A DNA stretch of 64,000 nucleotides from Streptomyces sp. NRRL S-37 (GTDB lineage Bacteria; Actinomycetota; Actinomycetes; Streptomycetales; Streptomycetaceae). The stretch spans positions 372,001 to 436,000 of the forward strand of contig NZ_JOIZ01000005.1 of assembly GCF_000721605.1 (NCBI RefSeq), given 5' to 3'. The notes below the pieces were generated by a model. That model was not told the origin of the DNA and searched no databases. It worked only from the letters and a program-made list of their open reading frames with translations. The position numbers and the translations under genes were made by a program. Positions 27,342-35,997 of the stretch are shown piece by piece (the stretch's first letter is position 1; each line of letters begins with the position of its first letter).

Positions 27342-28565
27342 ATGATGCAGACCCAGGGTCATCCCGCCGTCTCGGCACACTCGGCGCGCTCGGCGCTCGG
27401 ACTGACCGCCGTGGCGTTGTTCGTCGCGGCGGCCAACCTCCGGCCGGCGATCGCGGCGGTGTCACCGCTGGCCGACCACATCCGCTCGGACCTGCGCTTA
27501 TCGGCGACCGGCCTGTCGCTGCTGACCACCGTCCCCACGCTGGCCATGGGCGTCTGCGCGCCCGCCGCCGCGGTCGTCGCCCGCCGGTTCGGGCTGCACC
27601 GCGGCGTGCTGCTGGGGCTGGCCGTCATCACCCTGGCCACCGCGGCGCGCGCCGCCGGGGCGTCCTCCTGGCTGCAACTGAGCTGCTCCGCGGCGGCCGG
27701 AGCCGGGATCGCGATGGCGCAGACCCTGCTGCCCGCCGTGGTCAAGGCCCGTTTCGCCGACCGGGTGGGGCTGGTCACCGGCGTCTACACGGCCGGGCTC
27801 GGACTCGGCGGCGCGGTCGCGGCCGGGGTCAGCGCGCCGCTGGCCGACGCGATCGGCTCCTGGCCGGGCGCCCTGGCCTCATGGGCGGTCCTCGCGCTGG
27901 CCGGCACCGTGCTGTGGTCCGTGGCCGGACGCGCCCTCGGTCCGGACGGCGTCGCCGCGCCGTCCGGACCGGTGACCCGCGGTCTGCCCTGGCGCAGCGC
28001 CAGGGCATGGCGCATCACCGCGCTGGCCGCGGGGAACTCCGCGCTGTACTACTGCGAACTGGCCTGGGTGGCGGCGCTGTTGCAGGACGACGGCGGCCAC
28101 AACGCCGCGGGGGCCGGTCTGCTGCTGACCGTGATGATCTCCATCCAGGTCGTGTCCATGCTGGCGGTGCCGGCGCTGCTGGGTGAAGGCCGGGACATGC
28201 GTCAGGGTCTGGCGTGGACCATCACGCTGACGGCCGTCGGGTTCCTGGGCCTGGCCTTCGCCCCGGGCGCGGCGACATGGCTGTGGATCGTCGCGCTGGG
28301 CATCGGCCACGGCGGTCTGTTCACCCTCGTCCTCACCCTGCCGGTGGTGGCCGGCCGCGACTCCGCCGAGGCCGGCCGGATCAGCGCGATGGCCTTCTTC
28401 GTCGGCTACGCCTGCGCCGCACTGGCACCGGTGCTGGTGGGTGCGCTACGGGATTCTATGGGCGACTTCCACCTCGCCTTCGGCCTGCTGGGCGGAGTGG
28501 CCGCCCTGATGCTGCTTCCCCTGGCCCGGCTGTACGGCGGCGACGAAACGGGGGTGCGGCGGTGA
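27342..28565 (+). CDS. CynX/NimT-family MFS transporter
   Basis: This 407-residue protein has about 12 membrane helices. The first-helix stretch AANLRPAIAAVSPLADHIR and the following LSATGLSLLTTVPTLAMG are typical of the CynX/NimT branch (cyanate and 2-nitroimidazole transporters and relatives). The ATG at 27342 has GAAGGGG upstream. A second ATG follows directly. It ends in a GTGA overlap with the GNAT gene, so export or uptake and acetylation are coupled. Control by the divergent Rrf2 protein is likely. The substrate is unknown. Confidence 0.9.
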   Translation: MMQTQGHPAVSAHSARSALGLTAVALFVAAANLRPAIAAVSPLADHIRSDLRLSATGLSLLTTVPTLAMGVCAPAAAVVARRFGLHRGVLLGLAVITLATAARAAGASSWLQLSCSAAAGAGIAMAQTLLPAVVKARFADRVGLVTGVYTAGLGLGGAVAAGVSAPLADAIGSWPGALASWAVLALAGTVLWSVAGRALGPDGVAAPSGPVTRGLPWRSARAWRITALAAGNSALYYCELAWVAALLQDDGGHNAAGAGLLLTVMISIQVVSMLAVPALLGEGRDMRQGLAWTITLTAVGFLGLAFAPGAATWLWIVALGIGHGGLFTLVLTLPVVAGRDSAEAGRISAMAFFVGYACAALAPVLVGALRDSMGDFHLAFGLLGGVAALMLLPLARLYGGDETGVRR

Positions 28566-29104
28566 GGATCGTACAAGGATCCGGTCCCGTGGTCCTCGGC
28601 GTTCTGGACGCGCTCAGCGACGCCTACGCCGAGATCTTCACGGCTCCGCCCTGGTCCCATCGCTCCCCGGACGCCGTGCGGCACGACTTCCGGGAACGTC
28701 TGGAGAGGGACGCGCGCCGCCCCGGATTCCGGGCCGTCGTCGCCCTGGACGAGTCCGGTGCCGTGGCGGGGTTCGCCACCGGGTGGATCACCCAGGATCC
28801 GTTCCCCACGGACCGGGCCTACGGCAAGGTGCTGCGGCGCCTGGGCGCCGAGCGGGTCGGTGAACTGCTGACCGGTTCCTTCGAGGTCGACGAGCTGGGG
28901 GTGCGTTCCCACGCCCGCGGGACCGGTCTGGGCGGACGGCTGCTGTCCGGGATCACCGCCGGCGCGCCCGGCGGCCGGTCCTGGTTGCTGACCTGGGACC
29001 GGGCGCATGACGCGCTCGCCTTCTACCGGCGCCAGGGGTGGGAGGAGCCCGAGGCCGTGCGCGGCGGGGAGACGGACATCGTCGTGTTCCTGTCGCCGCC
29101 GTAG
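28562..29104 (+). CDS. GNAT-family N-acetyltransferase
   Basis: This 180-residue protein starts at a GTG overlapping the transporter stop. The acetyl-CoA-binding segment can be read as FEVDELGVRSHARGTGLGGRLL (about residues 100-121, including the R/Q-x-x-G-x-G/A pattern as RGTGLG). A C-terminal ALAFYRRQGWEEPEA is typical of GNAT proteins. Coupling to an MFS transporter suggests that the pair modifies and moves the same small molecule, as in some resistance modules. This is inference from the overlap and shared promoter. Confidence 0.87.
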   Translation: MRIVQGSGPVVLGVLDALSDAYAEIFTAPPWSHRSPDAVRHDFRERLERDARRPGFRAVVALDESGAVAGFATGWITQDPFPTDRAYGKVLRRLGAERVGELLTGSFEVDELGVRSHARGTGLGGRLLSGITAGAPGGRSWLLTWDRAHDALAFYRRQGWEEPEAVRGGETDIVVFLSPP

Positions 29105-29228
29105 CGGCTCCTCCCGGGCCGCTCATCCCAGATCATGCGCGGATCCCGCACCGGCGGCGGTCACGGCCGCGCCCGCCGTCCCCGGGGGGATCAGGCGGGC
29201 GCTGCCGTGCGTATGGGTGGGGAGGTGG

Positions 29229-30182
29229 TCACATGACCGGGTCGGGCTCCCGGGCCAGGTCCGCCGCGCCCACCAGGCCCGCCTTGTTGCCGAGCTGGGC
29301 GCCGAGAACGTCGGCGACCGGGCGCCAGTTGCCGCCGACCAGCCAGCGCTTGTAGGACTTGCGGATCGGGCCGAGGACCAGTTCGCCCTCGTCGGAGAGG
29401 CCGCCGCCGACGATGAACGCGGAGGGGTCGAAGAGGGAGGCCAGGTCGGCGAGGCCGGCGCCGACCCAGCGGGCCAGCTCGCGGTAGGAGTCGACGGCCA
29501 CCCGGTCGCCCTGGCGGGCGGCCATGGAGACGTGCTTGCCCTCGATGCCCTCGGGGGTGCCGTTGCCGAGGGAGAGCAGGGTCTCCGCGTTCTCGGGGGT
29601 GGCGTTGGCGCGCTGCTTGGCGTAGCGGACGAGGGCGCGGCCGGAGGCGTACTGCTCCCAGCAGCCCTGCGAGCCGCAGCCGCACAGCAGACCGTCCGGC
29701 ACCATGCGGATGTGGCCGAACTCGGCGGCCACGCCGAAGTGGCCGCGGCGCAGCTTGTTGCCGATGATCACGCCGCCGCCGAGGCCGGTGCCGAGCGTGA
29801 TGCAGATGACGTTGCGGTGGCCCTTGCCCGCGCCGAACTTGTACTCGCCCCAGGCGGCGGCGTTGGCGTCGTTCTCCACGACGACCGGGAGACCCGTGCG
29901 GGCCTCGACCTTCTCCTTGAGCGGCTCGTTGCGCCAGTCGATGTTGGGCGCGAAGTACACCGTCGAACGCTGACGGTTGACGTACCCGGCCGCACCGATG
30001 CCCACGCCGACGATCTCGTGCCCCGCGCGTGCTCCCTCCACCGCGGAGGCGATGGCGTCCACGATGCCCTCGGGCGTGCCCGGGGTCGGCACCTTGTGGG
30101 TCGAGAGGATGTTGCCTTCCTCGTCGACCACGCCGGCCGCGATCTTCGTGCCGCCGATGTCGACGCCGATGGTGAGTCCCAT
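29229..30182 (-). CDS. glkA: ROK-family glucokinase
   Basis: This 317-residue glucokinase phosphorylates glucose with ATP and, in Streptomyces, is central to carbon catabolite repression. ROK features are visible: the N-terminal IGVDIGGTKIAAGVV, ENDANAAAWGE near residue 103, GTGLGGGVI near residue 130, and the zinc site GLLCGCGSQGCWEQYASG near residue 165. It is the expected neighbour of the DUF5304-type gene upstream. On its other side, the accessory block separates it from the exonuclease-fold gene that normally adjoins it. Confidence 0.97.
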   Translation of the reverse strand: MGLTIGVDIGGTKIAAGVVDEEGNILSTHKVPTPGTPEGIVDAIASAVEGARAGHEIVGVGIGAAGYVNRQRSTVYFAPNIDWRNEPLKEKVEARTGLPVVVENDANAAAWGEYKFGAGKGHRNVICITLGTGLGGGVIIGNKLRRGHFGVAAEFGHIRMVPDGLLCGCGSQGCWEQYASGRALVRYAKQRANATPENAETLLSLGNGTPEGIEGKHVSMAARQGDRVAVDSYRELARWVGAGLADLASLFDPSAFIVGGGLSDEGELVLGPIRKSYKRWLVGGNWRPVADVLGAQLGNKAGLVGAADLAREPDPVM

Positions 30183-30308
30183 GAATCCCTCAGTTCCGGT
30201 CGAGCCCCGCTATCGCCAACGGTACCCGAGGCGCTGCCCTGAGGGGCCCGGCGTCCGCACGGTGGGCGGTCCGGCGGGGATCACGGGAACCCGCGGAGGA
30301 CCTCGCCG

Positions 30309-30839
30309 TCAGTCCAGGTCGATGCGTTCGCCGGGGCCGGTGCCGGGGTCGTCGCCCCGGTCCCGGCGCTCGTCGAGGTCGCGGGGGTCGGACTCGCCGG
30401 CGGTCCAGCGGCGCTCCTGGTCCTGTACGGCGGAACGGTAGGCGGCGAGGAGTTCGCCGCCCGCGGCGGCAAGGTGGTCGAAGACGTCGGGGTTGCGTTC
30501 GATGACGGGTTCGACGGCGGCCTTGGCCTGCTGGACGACCTGCCGCACCACCTGCTGCGCGGCGGGTCCGGCGACCGCGCCGAGCAGCGGGGACCGCAGA
30601 CCGGAGAGCTTGTCGGCGACCGCGTCGACGAGCTTCCTCAGCTCCTCGGCGGCGGAGCCGGGGGGCGGTCCGTACTGTGCGCGGCGGCGGGCCTTCTCCG
30701 CCTCGAGGTCCTCGGCGGCGGCGGTCGCCCAGGCGTCGGCGTGGGTCTCGGCATGGGTCCCGGCCGCCCGTACGTCGTCCACCGGCTTGTCGACGATCTC
30801 GTCCCCGGCGTCGTCGGACGGGGGGAGCTGTTCGCTCAT
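30309..30839 (-). CDS. SCO2127-like DUF5304 protein
   Basis: This 176-residue acidic, mostly helical protein has disordered ends. Its central segment (about residues 60-135: AAEELRKLVDAVADKLSGLR, VVRQVVQQAKAAVEPVIER, DVFDHLAAAGGELLAAYRSA) is amphipathic, with no signal peptide. It lies directly upstream of glkA in the same orientation. The S. coelicolor orthologue, SCO2127, has been reported to influence glucose uptake and glucokinase activity (from memory). The sequence itself shows no catalytic motif. A role in glucose control is suggested by context only. Confidence 0.85.
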   Translation of the reverse strand: MSEQLPPSDDAGDEIVDKPVDDVRAAGTHAETHADAWATAAAEDLEAEKARRRAQYGPPPGSAAEELRKLVDAVADKLSGLRSPLLGAVAGPAAQQVVRQVVQQAKAAVEPVIERNPDVFDHLAAAGGELLAAYRSAVQDQERRWTAGESDPRDLDERRDRGDDPGTGPGERIDLD

Positions 30840-30896
30840 GACGGACTCCTGACTACGGCTGGCACCTTCGACGGTACCCGAACGGCCGCCGTCGCC

Positions 30897-32051
30897 TCAG
30901 CGGGTGCGCGGCCACAGTGCCGGATCCGGCCGGAAGCGGATGCGCAGCTCGTCCTCGCGCAGGGCGGCGCCGGCGACGGTGCAGCGGCGCAGCGCGGAGG
31001 GCAGCGGGACGATGCGGCGGAACGGTCCGGCGGTGACGACGATCTCGTCGCCGCGCCGGATCAGGTCGAGTTCGTCGCGGCGGGCGCCGGGGAGGGGGAG
31101 GTGCCAGACGAGGACGCCGTCGTCGGCGAGGTGGTCGGTGACCGGCCAGTCGACGGCGGCGGGGCGCGTCGTGACGCCCGGTACGGCGAGTGCGGTCAGG
31201 TCGTCGGTGCCGCGCGGGTCGCGGCCCAGGTGGGCGGCGGGGTGGACGTCGTACGACTCGCGCCACTCGTCCAGGGTCTTGCGCTGCTGGGCGACGGGTC
31301 CGGCGAGCCAGCCGGCCGCCTCGCTCTCCGGCAGGACGCGGGTCGCGATCAGCGCGTCGGTGCGCAGTCCGCGCAGGGCGAGTCCGAGGGCGGCGGTGCG
31401 TACGGCGTCGGCGCCGGCGGGGCCCGGTTCGGCGACCAGGCGTACGGCGGTGTCGCGGTCGGCGAGCACGGCCTCGACGGCGGCGAGCTGGAGGTCCAGG
31501 CGGGCCGCCGTGCCGTACAGCCATTCCGCGGGCATGGGGACGCCGGCGAGGCGGCCGAGGACGGGGCGCAGGGCACGGGCGGCCTGCCGTTCGGGCGGGA
31601 GGAGGCGGCGCAGGTAGCGGCGGAGCTCTTCGGGGAGGGCGAGGAGGGAGAGGGCGCGGGGGGTGGGCGGGAGGTCGACGACGAGGAGGTCGTACGACTC
31701 CGAGAGCGCGGCGTCGCGCAGGGCGCGCAGGACGGCGAGTTCCTCGGCGCCGGGGAGGGGGACGGCCTCCTCGGGGTCGAGGCGGGAGGCGCCGAGGAGG
31801 TCCAGGGCGGAGGCGGCCCGGTCCTGGAGGGCGGCGAGGTCGGCGCGGAAGTCCGCGTCGGGGTCGACGCGTTTCACCGTGAGGCGTGGGGTGGCCTCGG
31901 TGCCGGTGCCCAGCACGGGGCCCAGGGTGTCCGTGCGGTCGGTGCCGAGGAGCAGGGTGCGGGCACCCTCGCGGGCTGCGGTGAGCGCGGTGGCGGCGGC
32001 GGTCGTGGTGCGGCCGCTGCCGCCGGGGCCCGTGATCAGGAGGGTGCGCAT
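30897..32051 (-). CDS. ArsA/Get3-like ATPase with altered P-loop
   Basis: This protein of about 384 residues has the ArsA/ParA-type SIMIBI fold. The N-terminal loop reads LLITGPGGSGRTTTAAATAL (residues 4-23), and YDLLVVDLPPTPRALSLL near residue 130 corresponds to the switch II/Walker B segment. The C-terminal 90 residues form the beta-rich tail seen in bacterial ArsA-like proteins. The P-loop is odd: both the signature Lys and the phosphate-binding Lys of the GKGGVGKT pattern are replaced (by Pro and Arg). ATP hydrolysis may therefore be weak or lost. No ribosome site precedes the ATG at 32051. It follows the SRPBCC gene, as Rv2184c does Rv2185c in mycobacteria. Confidence 0.82.
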   Translation of the reverse strand: MRTLLITGPGGSGRTTTAAATALTAAREGARTLLLGTDRTDTLGPVLGTGTEATPRLTVKRVDPDADFRADLAALQDRAASALDLLGASRLDPEEAVPLPGAEELAVLRALRDAALSESYDLLVVDLPPTPRALSLLALPEELRRYLRRLLPPERQAARALRPVLGRLAGVPMPAEWLYGTAARLDLQLAAVEAVLADRDTAVRLVAEPGPAGADAVRTAALGLALRGLRTDALIATRVLPESEAAGWLAGPVAQQRKTLDEWRESYDVHPAAHLGRDPRGTDDLTALAVPGVTTRPAAVDWPVTDHLADDGVLVWHLPLPGARRDELDLIRRGDEIVVTAGPFRRIVPLPSALRRCTVAGAALREDELRIRFRPDPALWPRTR

Positions 32052-32118
32052 GGGGGTGAACCGTAGTGGACGCCGGGCGGGGGGTGTTCGCGCGGCCCGG
32101 CGCTCGCGGGGTGCCGCC

Positions 32119-32155
32119 GCGCCCACCCGTGCCGCCCTGCGGCACGATTGCCCGC
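32119..32155. repeat. Interspersed palindromic repeat, family A, copy 2
   Basis: GCGCCCACCCGTGCCGCCCT followed by GCGGCACGATTGCCCGC is identical through the hairpin to the copy near 7031. It leads directly into the 44-bp tandem array. Confidence 0.85.
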
Positions 32156-32430
32156 GGTTACGGGGGTGGGACGCCGACCCGGGAGCACGACCGCCCGCGG
32201 TTACGGGGGGTGGGACGCCGACCCGACAGCACGACCGCCCGCGGTTACGGGGGGTGGGACGCCGACCCGACAGCACGACCGCCCGCGGTTACGAGGGGTG
32301 GGACGCCGACCCGACAGCACGACCGCCCGCGGTTACGAGGGGTGGGACGCCGACCCGACAGCACGACCGCCCGCGGTTGCGGGGGGTGGGGCGCCGGCCC
32401 GGGAGCACGACTGCCCTCGGTTGCGGGGGT
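32142..32430. repeat. 44-bp tandem repeat, about 6.5 copies
   Basis: GCACGA recurs at 32142, 32185, 32229, 32273, 32317, 32361 and 32405, i.e. every 44 bp after the first 43-bp step. Each unit holds GCACGACCGCCCGCGGTTACG then a GGGGTGGGACGCCGACCCGA block. The inner units are nearly identical and the outer ones more diverged. It fills the gap between the SRPBCC stop and the ATPase start. All frames stay open because 44 is not a multiple of 3, but nothing indicates translation. There are no unique spacers, so it is not CRISPR. Confidence 0.92.
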
Positions 32431-32431
32431 A

Positions 32432-32875
32432 CTACTTCGGGCTCGACTCCACTCGCTTCTTCAGGCCGGCCAGGGCCCGGTCGATGATGACCTTCTCCGC
32501 CTTGCGCTTGATCATGCCGAGCATGGGGATCTTGACGTCGACGGTGAGGCGGTAGGTGACCTCCGTCGTGCCCGGGGCGGCCGGGGTGAGGATGTAGGAG
32601 CCGTCGAGGGAGCGGAGCATCTGGGATTTCACCAGGGTCCAGGAGACCTCGTGCTGCCCGGTCCAGGTGTACGCCAGGGTCTGGTCGTCCTTGATCGCGC
32701 CGGCGTCCATGACGAGACGCACCTGCTCGGCGCGGCCCTCGGCGTCGGTCGCGAGGACCTCGGCCTCCTTCACCTCACCGGTCCAGTCCGGATAGCGGGC
32801 GAAGTCGGCGATCACTCCCATGACGTCGGCCGCCGCCGCCTCGATCGTGATGCTCGAGCTGGTGTGTTCCGCCAT
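32432..32875 (-). CDS. SRPBCC (START-like) lipid/polyketide-binding protein
   Basis: This 147-residue protein has the Bet v1/START fold: SSSITIEAAAADVMGVIADF and ARYPDWTGEVKEAEVL at the N-terminus, alternating strands in the middle, and a long C-terminal helix (KAEKVIIDRALAGLKKRVES). Such proteins bind hydrophobic ligands. It belongs to the polyketide cyclase/dehydrase family by shape, not by any catalytic residue. It is upstream of the ArsA-like gene, with the 44-bp array in between. The same pair order (Rv2185c, Rv2184c) is kept in mycobacteria. Function unknown. Confidence 0.9.
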   Translation of the reverse strand: MAEHTSSSITIEAAAADVMGVIADFARYPDWTGEVKEAEVLATDAEGRAEQVRLVMDAGAIKDDQTLAYTWTGQHEVSWTLVKSQMLRSLDGSYILTPAAPGTTEVTYRLTVDVKIPMLGMIKRKAEKVIIDRALAGLKKRVESSPK

Positions 32876-33001
32876 CGCCGTGGCTCCTCCGGATGCGGGC
32901 CGTCAGTCGTCGTCGCCGCGCGCGGGGCGCACAGCGCACGCGCGTGCAGCGGAAGGCTACCGCGCGCCCGGCCGGCGCCACTCATCCGACCTGGGGCGTC
33001 G

Positions 33002-33799
33002 TCACCATTCCAGCCGCCAGGGCCGCCCGCTGCTCGCGAAGTGCCCCACGTTCACGCACTCGGTGGCGCCGATCCGCATCCGCCGCGCCAGCGGCTGGTG
33101 GACGTGTCCGAACAGGGAGTAGCGGGGCCGGGTGCGGCGGATGGCGTCCAGCAGGGCACGGCTGCCGCGTTCGAAGCGGCGCGCGACGGTGTCGTAGACC
33201 AGCTCGGGCACCTCCGGCGGGATGTGCGTGCACAGCACGTCGACCTCGCCGACGGCCTCGATCTTCGCCGCGTACTCCTCGTCGTCGATCTCGTACGGCG
33301 TCCGCATCGGCGTGCGCAGGCCGCCGCCGACGAAGCCGAAGGTCCGGCCGCCGATCTCCACCCGCTGCCCGTCCAGCACGGTCAGACCGGGCCCGGCGTA
33401 CTCCTGCCACAGGGGCGGCACGTCGACGTTGCCGTACGTCGCGTACGTCGGGGTGGGGAACGCGGCGAACAGCTCGGCGTACTGCTTGCGCACCGCCTTC
33501 TCGATCGCGGCGGCCTTGTCCACGCCGATGCCCGCCCACAGCCGCCGCTGGAACTCGCGCGCCTCCTCGAAGCGGCGGGCGGTGCGCAGCTCCACGATGC
33601 GGTCGGCGTTCCCGGTGCCGAACAGGTCGGGGAAGATGCCGCGCGAGTGGTCGGCGTAGTCCAGGAAGAGCACCAGGTCGCCCAGGCAGATCAGGGCGTC
33701 GGCGCCCTCCCCCGCGCGGGCCAGGTCACGGGCGTTGCCGTGCACGTCACTGACCACATGGACGCGTGTGCGCCGGTTTCCGCCTGGTGTGGATGCCAT
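33002..33799 (-). CDS. Calcineurin-like metallophosphoesterase
   Basis: This 265-residue phosphoesterase has the dimetal motifs VVSDVHGNARDL (Asp-x-His), LICLGDLVLFLDY (Gly-Asp), TYGNVDVP (Gly-Asn), CTHIPPE and FGHVHQPLARR (Gly-His-x-His). The ATG at 33799 starts just before the first strand, and a longer upstream frame has no support. No signal peptide is visible, so it is cytoplasmic. It diverges from the AMP-ligase gene. The substrate (nucleotide, lipid or protein phosphate) cannot be told. Confidence 0.9.
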   Translation of the reverse strand: MASTPGGNRRTRVHVVSDVHGNARDLARAGEGADALICLGDLVLFLDYADHSRGIFPDLFGTGNADRIVELRTARRFEEAREFQRRLWAGIGVDKAAAIEKAVRKQYAELFAAFPTPTYATYGNVDVPPLWQEYAGPGLTVLDGQRVEIGGRTFGFVGGGLRTPMRTPYEIDDEEYAAKIEAVGEVDVLCTHIPPEVPELVYDTVARRFERGSRALLDAIRRTRPRYSLFGHVHQPLARRMRIGATECVNVGHFASSGRPWRLEW

Positions 33800-34095
33800 G
33801 ACGATCAAGGGTAAGCGTGTGCGGCCCGTGTGAACAATGGCGGGCCTACCTGCGGTTACTGGCTCGTCGGTGACGGCGTGGACTACTGTGCGCAATGAAA
33901 CATCAACCTGTGTGACGCAGCGAACATCTCGCCGGGACCCCCTGTCGTAGACGCCATACCGGCGGGTAACGTCCGGGCAGTCCAGTCGTGCTCGGGATTT
34001 CAACATGTGAATCCGTGAGCACCCGCCCGAGCCTTGGACCGCACCGTCGCATCGCACAACGTCGTGGCGCCGGAGCCCTAAGAGGAGCAGCAGTC

Positions 34096-35892
34096 TTGCG
34101 CGAGTTCAGCCTTCCGGCTTTGTACGAGGTCCCCGCCGACGGAAACCTGACCGACATCGTCCGCAGAAACGCCGCGCAGCACCCGGACGTCGCCGTCATC
34201 GCCCGCAAGGTGGGCGGGACCTGGCAGGACGTGACGGCGACCACCTTCCTGGCGGAGGTACGGGCGGCCGCCAAGGGCATGATCGCCGCCGGTGTGCGGC
34301 CCGGCGACCGGGTCGGCCTGATGTCCCGCACCCGCTACGAGTGGACCCTGCTGGACTTCGCGATCTGGAGCGCCGGCGCGGTCACCGTGCCGGTGTACGA
34401 GACCAGCTCGGCGGAGCAGGTGGCGTGGATCCTCGGCGACTCCGGTGCCACCGCCTGCTTCGTGGAGCTCGACGCCCACGCGGCGACGGTGGAGTCCGTG
34501 CGCGACCGGCTGCCCGCGCTGGAGAACCTGTGGCAGATCGAGGCCGGCGGGATCAAGGAGCTGAACCGGCTCGGGCAGGACGTCGACGACGCGACGGTCG
34601 AGGAGCGCGGCGCGTCCGCGAAGGCGGACGACCCGGCGACCATCGTCTACACCTCCGGTACGACCGGACGGCCCAAGGGCTGTGTGCTCACCCACCGCAG
34701 CTTCTTCGCCGAGTGCGGCAACATCGTGGAGCGGCTGCGCCCGCTGTTCCGCACCGGCGAGTGCTCGGTGCTGCTGTTCCTGCCGCTCGCGCACGTCTTC
34801 GGCCGGCTGGTGCAGATCGCGCCCATGATGGCGCCGATCAAGCTGGGCTGTCTGCCCGACATCAAGAACCTCACCGACGAACTGGCCGCGTTCCGTCCGA
34901 CGCTGATCCTGGGCGTGCCCCGGGTCTTCGAGAAGGTCTACAACTCGGCGCGGGCCAAGGCGCAGGCCGACGGCAAGGGCAAGATCTTCGACAGGGCGGC
35001 GGACACGGCGATCGCCTACAGCCGGGCGCTGGACACGCCGTCCGGGCCGTCGCTCGGCCTGCGGATCAGGCACAAGGTGTTCGACAAGCTGGTCTACGGC
35101 AAGCTGCGCGCGGTGCTGGGCGGGCGCGGCGAGTACGCCATCTCCGGCGGCGCCCCGCTGGGCGAGCGCCTGGGACACTTCTTCCGCGGCATCGGCTTCA
35201 GCGTGCTGGAGGGCTACGGGCTGACCGAGTCCTGCGCGGCCACCGCGTTCAACCCGTGGGACCGGCAGAAGATCGGCACGGTCGGCCAGCCGCTGCCCGG
35301 CTCGGTCATCCGGATAGCGGACGACGGCGAGGTGCTGCTGCACGGCGAGCACCTGTTCAAGGAGTACTGGAACAACCCGGGCGCGACCGCCGAGGCGCTC
35401 GCCGACGGCTGGTTCCACACCGGGGACATCGGCACCCTGGACGAGGACGGTTATCTGCGGATCACCGGCCGCAAGAAGGAGATACTGGTGACCGCGGGCG
35501 GCAAGAACGTCGCCCCGGCGGTGATCGAGGACCGGATCCGGGCGCACGCGCTGGTCGCGGAGTGCATGGTCGTGGGGGACGGGCGGCCGTTCGTGGGCGC
35601 GCTGGTCACCATCGACGAGGAGTTCCTGGGCCGGTGGTGCGCGGAGCACGGCAAGCCGGCGGGATCGACGGCGGCGTCGCTGAGCGAGGACCCCGATCTG
35701 CTCGCGGCGATCCAGACGGCGGTGGACGACGGCAACTCGGCGGTCTCCAAGGCGGAGTCGGTGCGGAAGTTCCGGGTTCTGCCGGCGCAGTTCACCGAGG
35801 AGTCGGGGCACTTGACGCCTTCGCTGAAGCTGAAGCGGAATGTCGTCGCCAAGGATTACGCTCACGAGATCGAGGCGATCTACGCGAAGTAG
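34096..35892 (+). CDS. Long-chain fatty acid-CoA ligase (AMP-forming)
   Basis: This 598-residue adenylate-forming enzyme is FadD15-like. It carries TIVYTSGTTGRPKGCVLTH (P-loop-like motif, near residue 182), GYGLTESCA near residue 373, WFHTGDIGTLDEDGYL with ITGRKKEIL (near residues 434-456), and GGKNVAPAVIED near residue 467. It activates fatty acids to acyl-CoA via acyl-AMP. Start is a TTG at 34096 with AGAGGAG eight bases upstream. Longer in-frame starts lack a site. In mycobacteria FadD15 (Rv2187) holds the same place, between the SRPBCC region and the mannosyltransferase. Confidence 0.93.
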   Translation: MREFSLPALYEVPADGNLTDIVRRNAAQHPDVAVIARKVGGTWQDVTATTFLAEVRAAAKGMIAAGVRPGDRVGLMSRTRYEWTLLDFAIWSAGAVTVPVYETSSAEQVAWILGDSGATACFVELDAHAATVESVRDRLPALENLWQIEAGGIKELNRLGQDVDDATVEERGASAKADDPATIVYTSGTTGRPKGCVLTHRSFFAECGNIVERLRPLFRTGECSVLLFLPLAHVFGRLVQIAPMMAPIKLGCLPDIKNLTDELAAFRPTLILGVPRVFEKVYNSARAKAQADGKGKIFDRAADTAIAYSRALDTPSGPSLGLRIRHKVFDKLVYGKLRAVLGGRGEYAISGGAPLGERLGHFFRGIGFSVLEGYGLTESCAATAFNPWDRQKIGTVGQPLPGSVIRIADDGEVLLHGEHLFKEYWNNPGATAEALADGWFHTGDIGTLDEDGYLRITGRKKEILVTAGGKNVAPAVIEDRIRAHALVAECMVVGDGRPFVGALVTIDEEFLGRWCAEHGKPAGSTAASLSEDPDLLAAIQTAVDDGNSAVSKAESVRKFRVLPAQFTEESGHLTPSLKLKRNVVAKDYAHEIEAIYAK

Positions 35893-35960
35893 AGCCTGCT
35901 TGGGCGCGGTTCGGGGTGCCTCTTCGGCGCCGTCGGCGGGTGCGGGTTGGCTGTGGCTTG

Positions 35961-35992
35961 TCGCGCAGTTCCCCGCGCCCCTGAGGGGCGCG
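35961..35992. repeat. Interspersed palindromic repeat, family B, copy 1
   Basis: TCGCGCAGTTCCCCGCGCCC followed by CTGAGGGGCGCG forms a CGCGCCCCTGAGGGGCGCG hairpin between the convergent ligase and glycosyltransferase genes, where it could terminate both. The core recurs near 58978 and 63289. Confidence 0.85.
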
Positions 35993-35997
35993 TTGCT

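Noticed and set aside
32142..32430. CRISPR-like array
   Set aside because: The 44-bp units are contiguous with no unique spacers, and no cas genes are present.
32066..33814. Very long plus-strand frame (582 codons)
   Set aside because: It crosses the tandem repeat and two genes on the other strand. A 44-bp unit keeps all frames open by chance.
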